This document shows, piece by piece, positions 39,401 to 51,000 of a stretch of DNA of 64,000 nucleotides. Source of the DNA: Temnothorax longispinosus. Taxonomy: Eukaryota; Arthropoda; Insecta; Hymenoptera; Formicidae. Under the pieces are notes generated by a model. The model was not told where the DNA came from. It worked only from the letters and a program-made list of their open reading frames with translations, and made no database searches. Position 1 is the first letter of the stretch, and each line of letters starts with the position of its first letter. A program made the position numbers and the translations under genes. Location of the stretch: NCBI RefSeq assembly GCF_030848805.1, contig NC_092362.1:19017642-19081641 (forward strand), in the 5' to 3' direction.

Positions 39401-42400
39401 ATAATCTAAGTATAAAGATTAAGTTTTTTTTTATATTGGCCCTCTCGCTCTTCTCTTTTAATTTTTGATTGGACTAACTTATTACATTGTATCTACATTC
39501 GGCTTGTTTCGTGGACTTTTTCTAAATTTCTCGCCTTTAAAAAGTAAGATAAAATTATAGCAAAAATAATTTGCTATAAATATATACATACCTATATTAA
39601 TATTACATAGTGATTTGACAGAAAGAGATTAGAATGTATATATATATAATAAAGCCAATTTAAAAGTATCTTAGAATTTGTTGTAATAAAATATTAACGT
39701 GATAATAATATAATGTGAATTTATTACAGTAACGTGGGATTAATTATAAATTTTCTTTAATATAGAAGGCGTGAATCGATAGGAGAGCTGCATCTTTATT
39801 AAACCATATATTATTCTGCATTAAAGCATTTTTACGATCGCATTTGTATTACAATTCGTAATTGCCCAGTAAAAGTCGATTATATTACGATACATATTAT
39901 AGTATTCTCGTTCAAAATATGTTATACAAGCTATAGGTTCTTTTGCAATTTTCTTAATAGTGTAGTTGTATACTTCAACAGGATATACGCTGTATAAACT
40001 TTTTCTTTACTTATTTTACGGAGGAGGATTTAACTTACAAGTTGTCTGGTACTAGTACATCAGAGAAATTTTCTCTTTTATAAGGTCTTCCGGAATAACA
40101 AGAAGAAAGTTATAATATCGGAAGAAACATGTATAAAATTAAGAAAAGTATAACATTATATATACAAATCTCAATTAAATTTATGGAAAAGATGAATTGA
40201 TATAAAAAAATGCATTACACAATAATTTACAAATAAATGAAAAAGTGACGCATTGCGAACAATGACATTCCTATATCACTCAACGTTACAAATTCTTTGC
40301 TTTATTGCGAATACCAAACCAGAAGTATAATCCCTGAAACTTGCATTGAAATCGTGATATCAATTATCGTTTCTTCGTTTTAAACTCCATGTAGGTTATT
40401 TCAAGCCGTAATCAGTGAATAATACACAATGCGGATGATGTACAATGTGTCACATCATTCGGTTCAATGCGCGATTGTGATGTGACACAAAAACAGGTCG
40501 AGTAGCCGTATTCGAGTATTCGAGCAGCACGATTGGAACCGACGCTCCCGTTAACAAACGTTAAGCGTTCCTCTAAACTTTTATGTCTTCTGAGAGCTGT
40601 ACTTCCTAAGAACACCAGTGATCCTTCAATCTTTTTTAACTTTGCCATTTCACCGAAGTTGTCCCCTTTCAATGTTTATAAAATTCAACAACTGGAAAAA
40701 CGCACAGTATAGAAATGTCTGATCTAAAGTCCCTCTTTGAATTAATTTGATATAATTAAATCAAGATTTAAGATTAAGATTACTATATTTAAATTAAATA
40801 CTATTAAAATAAGAGATTGAAAAATATATGTATAAAACCAAGTAGAATATTTTTATTAATTTACATTAAGGAAATTCCGCATCAAGTGTCAAACGAATTC
40901 GAGTTAAGTTTGGGCCGATGAAGTTGGGTCGCAGTTCAGAACTAATCCCGTGTGGATTTCGTGCTAATCAAATTTATTACTAAGTTTTTGGGACTTTGAT
41001 AAATGTGAAAATTTCACGGTTGTTAAGCTAACTAAATTAATCATGATCTTCGTTCTATCGTAAAATGATATAACTTTGTCATATCGAAGATATAATATTG
41101 TAAATGTCTTCAGTGCTGACTAAATGTTTCGGAAGATAGAGAATTTTTTAAAGCAAATTTGATTTCTGCGATATAATTAAATTAAATTAAAGATTCGTAA
41201 AAATTTGTACATAAATGTTTAAAAAATCTGAGTATACACAAATAAAAAATGTATAAAAACAAATTACTATGTAGGTTAAAGAATGAATATTATATCTTTA
41301 CATTTATCCAATTTGATGTCCCAGTTGAGTTTTTTTGTTTTGCATGCAATTTTTCAATTTATTTCTATGTAAATTGAAAATTTGCAGTAATTATCAATAA
41401 AACGTTAATGGGTTAATGTATTCTTCTTTTGTCGAATACATTTAGTTTGTTTTAGATTCTATTATCAATTAGATTATATATATGTACTAATTATATAATT
41501 CTGTAGACGTTATCTGCAGAACGAGCAGTGTACTACTTTTATTACATACAAGTACATAATGCATTCAGTCCACGTGCGATTCTTACGTAATTCCCGTGCG
41601 CACATAAAGTACGCCGAATGTTAAAATTGGCAAAGCGTAGGAGAAGCGATGAGAACCAAGTAGAACTGCGGTATTTCCCGAATTACAGCTATTTCTATAA
41701 AACTAGATTTTTATGGTAAATAAATTAGTTACAACTCATGAAATATTAAAAAATCTTGTATTACAAAGCGTTTTTTACCATTTTCAGAAAAATACTAAAT
41801 AATTTATCTTTGATTAAAATATTTAAAATTTATTTCTTTTATTATTTGTTACCTACATATAAAAAAAGGGAATAATTGTTCGATTATTTTTAATTATTAT
41901 TAAAAATAATTAATTTAGTATCTCTTCCCTTCTATTTAATGATTTAATATATTATTAATAATAACATATATTAAAATTACATTAACGTATTAAATTTATT
42001 ATTAAATATCTACGTTTTTATTATTAAATATCTACGCAAGCGCCCATTCTATAAATTATTAACATATTTTAAAATTTTTATTTATTTTTTTTTGTTATAG
42101 TTTTAGAGGGAAGAAGAAAAAAGTATCTATAACAAATTAAAATTCGACATCGTACTGCCGTTGTACACGTGTAATACATGATTAACAGGAAATTTAAATT
42201 TCACGACAGGTATGTTATGACAGACATTTTGAGGAAGATGTTATCGATTAATCGATTAAACATGAAATAACTTCTATTTCACATTCTATCGCGCGAAAGG
42301 ATCGCGGTGTGTATCTGCGATACATTTACCTATATAGCAACCCGCATGAATGCCATAACAGCAACCATTTCGAAAGTGCAACTGCAACATGGCGGTCTGG

Positions 42401-43482
42401 AAACAACGAGGTCATCAAAAGAGATGAACATAACATAAAACATGCTTTTTTTGCAAAGATATTTATCATTGCAAATCGAGCGTGGTGTCATTTCGTTGTA
42501 CCGCCGGAAACCGCATGAATTCATCCGCCCCGAAATTTATGTATTATTTATGAGTTTCGTCATGTTCGCAGATACATCAATAGAGAACGATTCTAGCATA
42601 CCAAATACATGAAATATATCTATGAAAGCGTTTATACCGAAAATGCAAGGATGCGGAAGTAACCGCATGATGAATTTATCGAATTTATGTTTTCGTGTCG
42701 CTTAATGATAACGTTAGGAATTAATATTATGTTAACGCACGTGCTGAATTAGGATACGCTAAATAAACGTTACTATACACATAAAAACATTTGAATTCTA
42801 AAATATCCAGATACTTTTTGGGAGAGGGTATACGTTAATAATAAGTTAAATGCGGCAAGTGATTCGATCTATAAGATCTAAATTCGCACCTTATGGTGTC
42901 CATCTCTTAATCACGATATTAGAGGGTGCATACGCGTGCATACGCGATCGAGGGACATAGTCGATTCGCAAATCGGTATTAACACACGTCGGTTCGCTCC
43001 GCCACGGTTACTTCGTTGAACGAGGCCAGGAACGGATCGGAGAGAGCGTTCCGCCTATCGGGCGGCATCACGGGGAAGGAAGATCGATCCCGATATTCGT
43101 GCACCAGAAAGTCGAAAAAGTGATTCGGGACTATGGTATCCGCGGCGACGTGTGGTTGCGTGAGGTTTCGTAAGCGACGATGATGCGGAGGAACGCGATG
43201 GTACCGGGAAGAAACGAAGAAGTGGCGCCTTGACTCACCCTTATCGAGGGTCTCGCGGGCCGCGTGTATGACCTTTCTGCGACGGAGACCGTCGCCCGCT
43301 AGGGCGCTCGTCATCGCGCTGGCGAAGGTCGCACCGGTGCTCGTCGTCGATGACGCGGTTCTGACATCGTCGCCGTTCGCGCACTCGTCCGCCGTGGACG
43401 TGGACGTGGTGGCGGTGGTCGACGCGCGATGATGATGGTGGTGGTCGAGGAGATTGATCGGGGACCCCTCGCCGCCTGGCAT
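23961..43482 (-). CDS. ANO8: anoctamin-8 (TMEM16 family)
   Basis: Sixteen exons join in frame: 43239-43482, 35289-35374, 32820-32980, 32445-32721, 32135-32323, 31747-31932, 31355-31507, 30849-30984, 30275-30330, 29155-29229, 28818-29090, 26747-26944, 26007-26298, 25409-25723, 24706-24976 and 23961-24513, giving 1154 residues. ANO8-type blocks are RRLWIQKVPTQ, EFGGGFKEFVGSE, QPLDDICKYFGVKI, the family signature WKRRGAELAYRWGTLD, FVNSFLSLFYIAFYL, FSSAFPLAAMAALL, LQRPFGRRVSNIGTWQ and IPDIPHWVATEMAK. About 8-10 hydrophobic segments follow the cytosolic N-terminal domain. Vertebrate ANO8 tethers ER to plasma membrane; channel or scramblase activity is unproven here. Introns are GT-AG except the one after 31355, which appears to be GC-AG. 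If exon 25409 is not spliced it stops at 25371, giving 892 residues. The tail has a 23-Gln run and a Lys/Arg/Glu-rich helix. The 25409-to-24976 join is the least certain. Confidence 0.92.
24345..24413 (-). repeat. polyglutamine-coding CAG/CAA repeat in ANO8
   Basis: Twenty-three glutamine codons, mixed CAG and CAA, lie in the last ANO8 exon between two His-containing segments. Interruptions by CAA suggest selection on the protein or a stabilised microsatellite. On the plus strand this reads as a leucine run, which is a shadow. Confidence 0.95.
27318..27678. mobile_element. piggyBac-like MITE in an ANO8 intron
   Basis: The 361-bp element starts CCCTTAAATGCCAC and ends with the exact inverted copy. 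TTAA occurs directly on both sides (27314-27317 and 27679-27682), the hallmark target-site duplication of piggyBac-type transposons, whose ends also begin CCC. No transposase frame is present, so it is non-autonomous. It lies in the intron between exons 26747-26944 and 28818-29090. Confidence 0.85.
30677..30808. repeat. (GA)n microsatellite in an ANO8 intron
   Basis: An interrupted GA/GAAA repeat lies about 40 bp downstream of the ANO8 donor at 30848. In the sense strand it is a long CT-rich tract. Reading frames of Ser-Leu or Arg-Glu repeats through it are artefacts. Confidence 0.9.
35853..36012. repeat. recent 82-bp tandem duplication
   Basis: Two nearly identical copies with period 82 bp both start ATTATAAATATATGTTTAAA and end AACTATATGTTGCTATAAAA. 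They differ mainly by a two-base deletion in the second copy. They lie in the large first intron of ANO8. Confidence 0.9.
36186..36306. mobile_element. hairpin MITE in ANO8 intron 1
   Basis: The 121-bp element starts GGGTGCGTTTCGTTTCACGC and ends with its near-complement, giving arms of about 50 bp around a very short loop. The flanks show only a short possible duplication (TTT or CTTTG). It is non-coding. Confidence 0.8.
37432..37694. mobile_element. foldback element with ~115-bp arms in ANO8 intron 1
   Basis: The left arm from TTCTTCTAAGCCTCGTGACA to about 37554 is matched in reverse by about 37583-37694, which ends with the complement of the same motif. Internal matching blocks include GTAGACCTCAAAACTAGTCT and GAGATTCTCGAAATACG. 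Identity is high, so the insertion is fairly young. It is non-autonomous with no open frame. Confidence 0.85.
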
Positions 43483-45048
43483 AATGTCCCGGACTGCCAG
43501 GGACCGTAGTCCTTAGCCGGAGGACCCTTGCGCCTCAACTGAACCGTGACTCCTCTCACTACGTCGTTCTCGCCCGTCCTCTCCCTCTTCGCCTCACCCT
43601 CATCCCCAACGGTTTACTCGTTGCACCCACCCTCCTCGTGGCCTCGTCACTCCTCACCCTTCGTCGCTTACCGTGCCACCTAGCCATTCGCTCGCACGAT
43701 GACGACGATAGGGTGAGATCCCTATACGAGCATCTCCCGTCGTATATCCGGTACCGGAATACCACCCCTCCGTGACGTGGCACCATCTGCGCGAGGGGGG
43801 TTGAACTTTGCCGATCGATGACGATGTAAGGGTAGATTTTGGTCGGGGCGCGAGATGAAATTCCTCTTAAGGGTTATTAGAAAAAGTTATTAGAACGGTA
43901 GTGTAAATCTTAAAATCAGTCCACTTATAAATTTCCCGAGTTTCCGATGTATTTGTATATATAAATTACGTATAAAATTATAAAGAATTTGTAAAAAAAT
44001 CCAAATTTTTCTTTAAACAAATGAAGATTCGTTGGAAGGACTAAAATATCTTGCACTGGGTTTCGGGTTGCTCATCAGGGAAATGAGAAAGGAACAAAAT
44101 ACATTTATCTTCTTGCGTTCTCGCGTCTTTATTAAAATACTTACACGCTTAACTTACACGTATACTACACAGGTATGTAGTTAAATTAAATAGACTTAGC
44201 TCCCTATACGGGTCACTCGCGCAAGTCGAGCTTCCGCGCTTCGATCTCGCTGGAAGGACGCCGGCATACGCTCGGCGCCCTTTTTATAAGTACGCGTCGC
44301 GACGGACGATCGATTTGCCCCCGGCGACGCGGAATTTCCTTCCCAGAAGGGGACGTCCCTTTTCACGACTGATATCACGTTGGTATTTCGCTTTTAACCC
44401 TCCGACACACATAATTTGCCGCGACATCTTGAGCGATGCCTTATCTCCCAGCGATAAAATATCTTCTCTAAATGAAGGTGTCTAGGGAGAATATTGATCA
44501 TTCCTTACGTGTATGTGGTGAGATGGAAACTTGGTGATCAATTTAGTGTTCTGTTATTGCGCCGTAATTCAGCTGACATTTTTAGATCAAATATTAATTT
44601 ATTTTTTATAAAAATATTACTTTTTTATTGATGATTTGGTGTGTAATTAGAAGAATTCTAACACGAAGCGCAATCTCAGAGAATATGAAGACATAACTGT
44701 AGTTTCGGACATTAATAAAAATATTAATTTTTGAAGATTCGATTTGTTAATACGATATATCTCTATCAATAAATAAAGATTATGCAAAAAGTGCAAAAGT
44801 TAACACTTTTCTGCCCGGTAAAATTTCAGTTATTTTTTCATTCATATTATTTATTCAATTCTTATCATATTGATGTTGCTAAGTTATTCGTTTTACTGCA
44901 CATTTCTCAGCAATGACAGATATTTAATAAAGAATTTTCAAGATTTTTGCTTGTCACATTATTTGTTTCACTTTAATTTGTTTAAGAACCGGACAGGAAA
45001 GTGCTAGAGATAATCCCACAACCGAATCGACGAGTCGTCGAAATTCCC
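43483..45048. other. ANO8 upstream region and spacer
   Basis: 43.48-43.85 kb and 44.20-44.36 kb are GC-rich and probably hold the ANO8 promoter and 5' untranslated region on the minus strand. No exon boundary can be fixed. The rest is AT-rich. Positions 44850-44855 (TTTATT, AATAAA on minus) could be the poly(A) signal of the gene ending at 45049. No other gene is seen. Confidence 0.4.
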
Positions 45049-48000
45049 TCATCTCTTCATAATATCCTCCATTTTGGGCCTCGTCATCACGCATCGACCT
45101 CTATAGCAAATCTCCGTCATGTGAGACACCTTCGTAGTAGTCGAGGTTCTTAGGACCTTGCCCAACATCGTGGAGTTTGTTCTGAGCACGTTGTTTGTTT
45201 GTCTGATTGTCTTCGTGGTCGTCGTGGAAGGCTCTGTTACCAGGGTCTCTTCAGACAGTACCGTGTTCGTAGTTGTATCTGGAATTGGTGTGGTTGATTC
45301 GAGAGTGGTAGCGTTCTCCTTCGTTGTCGCTTCCTGGGTTTCTTCGGCTTTCGTCGCGTTCTCTTCAACTTCAACACGTTGCGTCGTGGAAATGTCCTGC
45401 GAGGAGCCAGTCGTGCTGGCTTTTCGATCGATCTTTTCATTTTCCTTCGCGTGCGCCGAAGCGGTATCATTTAAGTTATAATTATCTGTCTCACTTTTAG
45501 CTGCGATCACTTTCGCCTCTTCCTTCTCACCCTCTTCGGCATTCTTCATGCTGTCAAAGATGGCCTTCACGTAATCGGTGAGCGTTTTCACGTTGCCATT
45601 GCTTTCGTCTCGCGTAACAATACCGGGGATAGTCGTCGTAGAATACGAATTCGACGCAGTTTGCGACTTATCGAAGGACGGGTATTTTACTTCGCTCCAC
45701 TTGACCCTATGATTCTTCGGATGCGCTTCGTTTTCTTCGACGTTTTCCTGCTTCTTTAATCTCATTATATGTTCTTTCTCTTTACCAATGGCACTCAGTT
45801 TTCGTGTCTCTTCCTTTGGGAAGTCGATCAGTTTTGTTATGCTACCCTCGTCTTTGTTTTTTCCTGATCTGTCGGGATAATGTGGCAAGTTATATCTTTG
45901 TTTAAATACGACGTTTTCCAAATTATTCTGCTTGTCTTCCTGAGAATTCTTGTTTTCTGCCGGCTTAACTTCTTTTCGCACTTCAGTTTCTTCTTGCGAC
46001 AAAGTTGTCGCTTCCTGGGACTCGTCTTTCGATCCGTTCGAATTTTCATTTATCGTTGTAACGCGTTCTTCGTTAATTTTCGGTATCAGCGTCGTATCGA
46101 TCGGTGTGTAATTTTCCTTCAAGGTTGTAACTTCGCCATTATTGGGAAAAACGTACGGCGTCGTCATCGGCGTCGTCATGGGTGTCAATATTGTCCGGTC
46201 GAGCAACTCCGTAGTGATCGGAGTGACGCGAGTCGGGATGGAGACCTCGTCGTTCTTCAGCATCTCCTCCAGGAAATCCTGAAGCAGCGATTTCTTGGTC
46301 GATTCTGCGGCCATCGCGGTACTTGCGGTGACAGTCGTCGCAATCGGCTGGGCAGTGGTGAACCTCGAATCGTGAATCGGATTGTACTTGTATTGATCTT
46401 GAACCAGGCTGTTCACCGCAGAGTTGTAGTGTTGAGATTCAGCGGTGACGAAATCGTCCACAAGAGGTCTTACCCGCACGCGAACTTTCCTTCTTCGAGT
46501 CTGAAAGATAAATGTCCGACTTATTTTATATCTCTTATTGTCTTCTGCAGAATAGAATATCACAAAAGGTGGCTTATAGTAAAATACTATAAATTGCAAT
46601 ACTACATTCGAATTTATTATTGCTTAAAATAAATTGTGTATTTTAAAATTTACACATAATGTTTAAAATTATAAAATTAAATTTTAAATATTAATATATG
46701 TATATATAATATTTAAAAAATATTCGATTATTCTATACTTTTATTTTATAGAGTAATTTACCTTTCGACCAGGAAGAGAGTCAGGTTTTGTCACCCTCGT
46801 GCCGTTGCCTATCTGTTCCGTAAAGTTCTTGCTGCTCGTCCAGTCCCGCGATCCTGGCAACGTTTCCTTATCGTTTCGAGTTTGATCTTGAAGTACTGTC
46901 GTCGACGAATTTGTCACTGCCGTCGTGGCGTTCAATTCCTCCCTATGATCCTGCGCGGTCGTCTTCCATCCGAAGCCATCGATCACCGTGCCCGTGTTAT
47001 CGGCGTCATTCGCATGTTTCTGATAGTCGGAAGAAACGACCATCGTCACCGACGACTCCTCCGGCCCGGCCGTAATGATCTCGGGCGTGTTTTCGTTCTC
47101 CTGATCGTTGCCGGTTCCGCCTCGGCCCCTCTTCGATTCACCGGGCACGCGATTCTCGGCGAAGCTCGGCTGGAACGACGTCTTCGACAATTTCGTGGAC
47201 CACTGACTCTCGGCGCCGTAAATGTCACCTGTGGAGTGCGCGCTCGCGTCCGAGTTCACGCGACTCGAGTGGCTATACTTCTTCGGAATACTAGCCAGCT
47301 GGGTCTGATCGTATTCTTCGCGTTGCGACAGCTGCTCCGGCAGATTGCCGAAGTTTAGGACAAATTCTTGAGGCGGATACTGGAAACATACATTCATATT
47401 ATACTTTAACAGTCTAAAGAAGCGAGTCACATCTTTTAGAAAAATATTGGAAACAGTTTAGTCGAATATTTTGACAGTTTAATAAATTTTTATATTAGGA
47501 ACGAGGAAAAATGTTACGTTTCATTCTTTTTTCAATATCTGTTTATTACATTTCATGTTTTCGCTTCACAACGCAATCCCGTCAGAGAATTCACTTACGT
47601 TTTCGCTATTCTCCTCGTAAAACTGTGCCGGTCGATTCTGATTCGGCACGAATTGCGGCGCGACGTCGAAATTGTCGTCGTAGAGAGGCTGTTGTCCGCT
47701 CGCCGTCACCGGCAGCTGTTGCGGCGTTATTCGAGGGTAGTTTTCGTCTAGCGGCAATTCGTTGTTTGCCTCGAGGCCGGATTCTGTGGTCGTCGTGGTG
47801 CGTTTCTTCCCCGGCCGGCGAACTCTTCCTCGTGTTCTCGTCGACTTCGGATCGTCCAATCTCGTTTTCGATTTTGTAGTATACACGGCATCGTCTGGCA
47901 TCGTCGTCGCAACAGGTACCGTTTCCGTCGACGTGCTCGTCGTCGTCGTCGTGAATAACTTCGTGGTCGGGCGACGGCTCGAGGTCTGGTATTTCGGACG

Positions 48001-51000
48001 ATTTTTCAAAATATGAGCCGGGCTCGACTCTACCGCCGTCTCGTCGTTGGAGAAGATGTGCTGTATCTGCGGCGTGTTTATTTATATTTATTTTTCAAGC
48101 GTTTCATAAAGGTGATTTCGAGTGCTTTCTGCGCGATGCAGTGCGTTGAAGAGATAATTGATGGAGTGCTACGCGGAAATTTCATTTTAAAGTATCCGAT
48201 GAAAAATACTTTTTTGGACAATATTAAAGCGAATTGAAGAATTTTAGGTATCGAAGATAAGATTGATAGTTTGTTATACAAGAATTTATTTCTAAAATAC
48301 CTAAAAAAAATATATAAAAATCTAAAAACTTATGCTTCTAAGAATTACTATTTATTATGAAAAACTATTATGAGCGACATGTTCTGTTAGTGATGACAAT
48401 TAGTATAAACTCTTGATTGAAATATGAGAGTTTTTTGAAACATCCCGGAAAAGATTGTTGTTTAAAAACTCATTTCTTTTTTTTGCATCTAAAAAGTTAT
48501 TTTTTCTTCTCCTGTTATTTCGCGAAACGTACCTCGGACAAAGCAGGTCTATATGTAATGGGCGCTTGGTATCTGTTATCCACCGGATGCACCGGGTGCG
48601 CCGGGTGCGCTGGTTGGAAATTCGGCGGCCTTATAAAACCGTAATCGACGTCCTCCTCCACCGTGCGAGCTGTCGTGCTTGTCGTCGTTGGCGGTACGGT
48701 GGTGGCGACCAGCCTCTGCTGCTGATTTGCGTGTATTTTTATGTACTCGTTACCCTCGGTTTGCACCTGCGACCCGTGACTTTGAGGACGCGCGCGTGTC
48801 CTAGTCCGATGACGCTGACCGGCGCCGCGACCGGAATCGTTGTTCACCGCGCTGAAACGCACGTACTCGTCCTGGGAGTTACGGGGTCGCGTCTGAATCG
48901 CGGAATCGTGATGCGTGCGACCGCCTCCTAAGCGAGCTCGAACTCGTTGACGTATTATTACGGGCGCCGGAGTGGTCGTGCTAGTTGTGGCGATCTGGGA
49001 CAGAAATAATTATAACGATATTTAAACTCTGGATTAAAAAAATATTAAACTTTATATTTAAATGTTGTATAGAAAAATATATTTGTAATATTTTGTATGG
49101 AACATTTCTACAGTATGCTATTCTTTTTATGTATTAATAGCATATGATATCTAATTATTTATATGCATGATTTATGATAATCAATTATAATTTATCTCAT
49201 TTCTGGTAAAATTTCAACGAGAATTTTGTCACTTAAGAGTGTTACTTTAGAAAATGCAACTACATTTATATAACGTTATACAAATATTATTTTAGTACAC
49301 ATACTTCGATAAGCGACGGCTCTGTAGAGGGAATCTGCATGTCGTAATCCTGCTGCTTGCTCTGTTGAAGCGGAACGAAGATCGGTGATGCATTCGGATC
49401 AGTCTCTATCGCGGCACTCTCGATCTTGCCGTCGTCATTGCGGAACGAATTCTGCCCGCCGACGTTGTAATCTGGCTGAGTTTGCGCCACGTTGACCTCA
49501 TAAATCGGGGAATACCGATGTTCCTCGCCGGGTGTGACTCGCCGCGATTCTACCGTCGTCGCCAGATTGTAGTCTTCCTGATAATGCGGATATTCCTTGG
49601 GTCTCTGGGAAATCGTTTGGTCCGGTGAATTCTCGTTTGCAACTTGATAATTGAATCCATTTACCGGTGTTTTCTCGAGTCCCGCTTGCTGGTAGTCACC
49701 ATTCTGATCGTACATCACGTCTTGATGCTGATAGCGCGCTTCTTGAGGGCGATTTTGCGGGTAATTCTGACTCCTGGCGTAATCATCGGACACTATGGGC
49801 GTGCTGTGCTGGACCTCGCGCAACGACGACGGGTAATTCTCGGTCTGCATGGGAGTGGTCGGATAATTCTCCGGACCAGAAGCGGGTCCACTCGGCGGTG
49901 AGTACGCGTCGGGAGATGCGTCGCTCTGCGGGTAGTTTTCGTAGTTAGCTCCTTGGCTTTGAACCTGGATAAGTTTAGAAAACAATATTTATGCAAACTC
50001 CACGTTTTCTTTTTTTTTTTAAAGGAATCTTAATCTTGATATTAGAATAGTGTGAAGAATAAGTGGGATTAAAAATTAATCATACCGCGGATTGATTCGC
50101 TCTATCTCGATTTCTGTGCTTCTGCGTTCTGGATGCTGGTCTTCTTTGTTCTACCGCGTTATATTTCTGCGTGGTCTCCGGCGTCTTCGCCTTCGTTGGT
50201 TCGTAAGAGGACTCGCGATATTCCTCCGTTGTGGTCGTAAATCTAGATTTGGCTCGATTGTGCGTTGGTCTTCGGGTTCTTTCCGTTCTATTAGCAGGTG
50301 CCTGGGTCGTTCTGGGTCTTGTAGGTACATTTCTGCCTCTGTGCGCGATCAGACGTAATTCTAATATATTAACGTCTTACTGACATGTATGATTGAAAAA
50401 TTTTTATGCTCTACTTAGTCTTAAACCATCAATTTAGATCTAATGGCATAAGAGCTTTTATGTGAAAAAATTTTATGTTTTCCATATAAATTATGTTACG
50501 ATGCGTATCTTGAACACCAATAAGGAAATCTTGAAAAATAACAGAGATAAAAAGATATGTGAATTATTAAATCGAGGCTAATAATTGTAAATTTAAAAAA
50601 AAAATTAAAAAATTTATTTCTTTAAAAATTTAAATAACGACAGTTATTTTATACAAAAAAATTATTATTTAAAAAATTGCTGCATAGAAGATATTATTAA
50701 TTATAATAAAATTACACTCACCTTCCTCGTGGCCTGTAAGTCGTGGAGTTTATACGAGTAGTCGTCGTCGTTGGCGTCGTGGTCGTGGTTGTCGTCGGTG
50801 GTGGCGTCGGAGCGACAGGAAGATTCCTCTCTTGCTTATCCAACAAGGAATTTACTAAGCCCGGCAAGTGCGGAGAGATCGGCGGTAATTCCGCTGGTAA
50901 ATTGTATTGCGTTGGTCCAACTGGCCCTCTGACGTCATTGGCGTCGTCGTACGATTCGCCCAGATTTGACTGGGAATGATACTGTTCGGCGGTGTTGTAT

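Noticed and set aside
43559..43786. Minus-strand frame of 75 codons just upstream of the ANO8 start
   Set aside because: It is Arg-rich in a GC-rich promoter-like stretch, in a different frame from ANO8, with no donor that joins to exon 35289-35374.
45880..46632. Plus-strand frame of 250 codons
   Set aside because: It lies opposite the last exon of the secreted-protein gene, has no domain, and crosses the real exon boundary at 46500.
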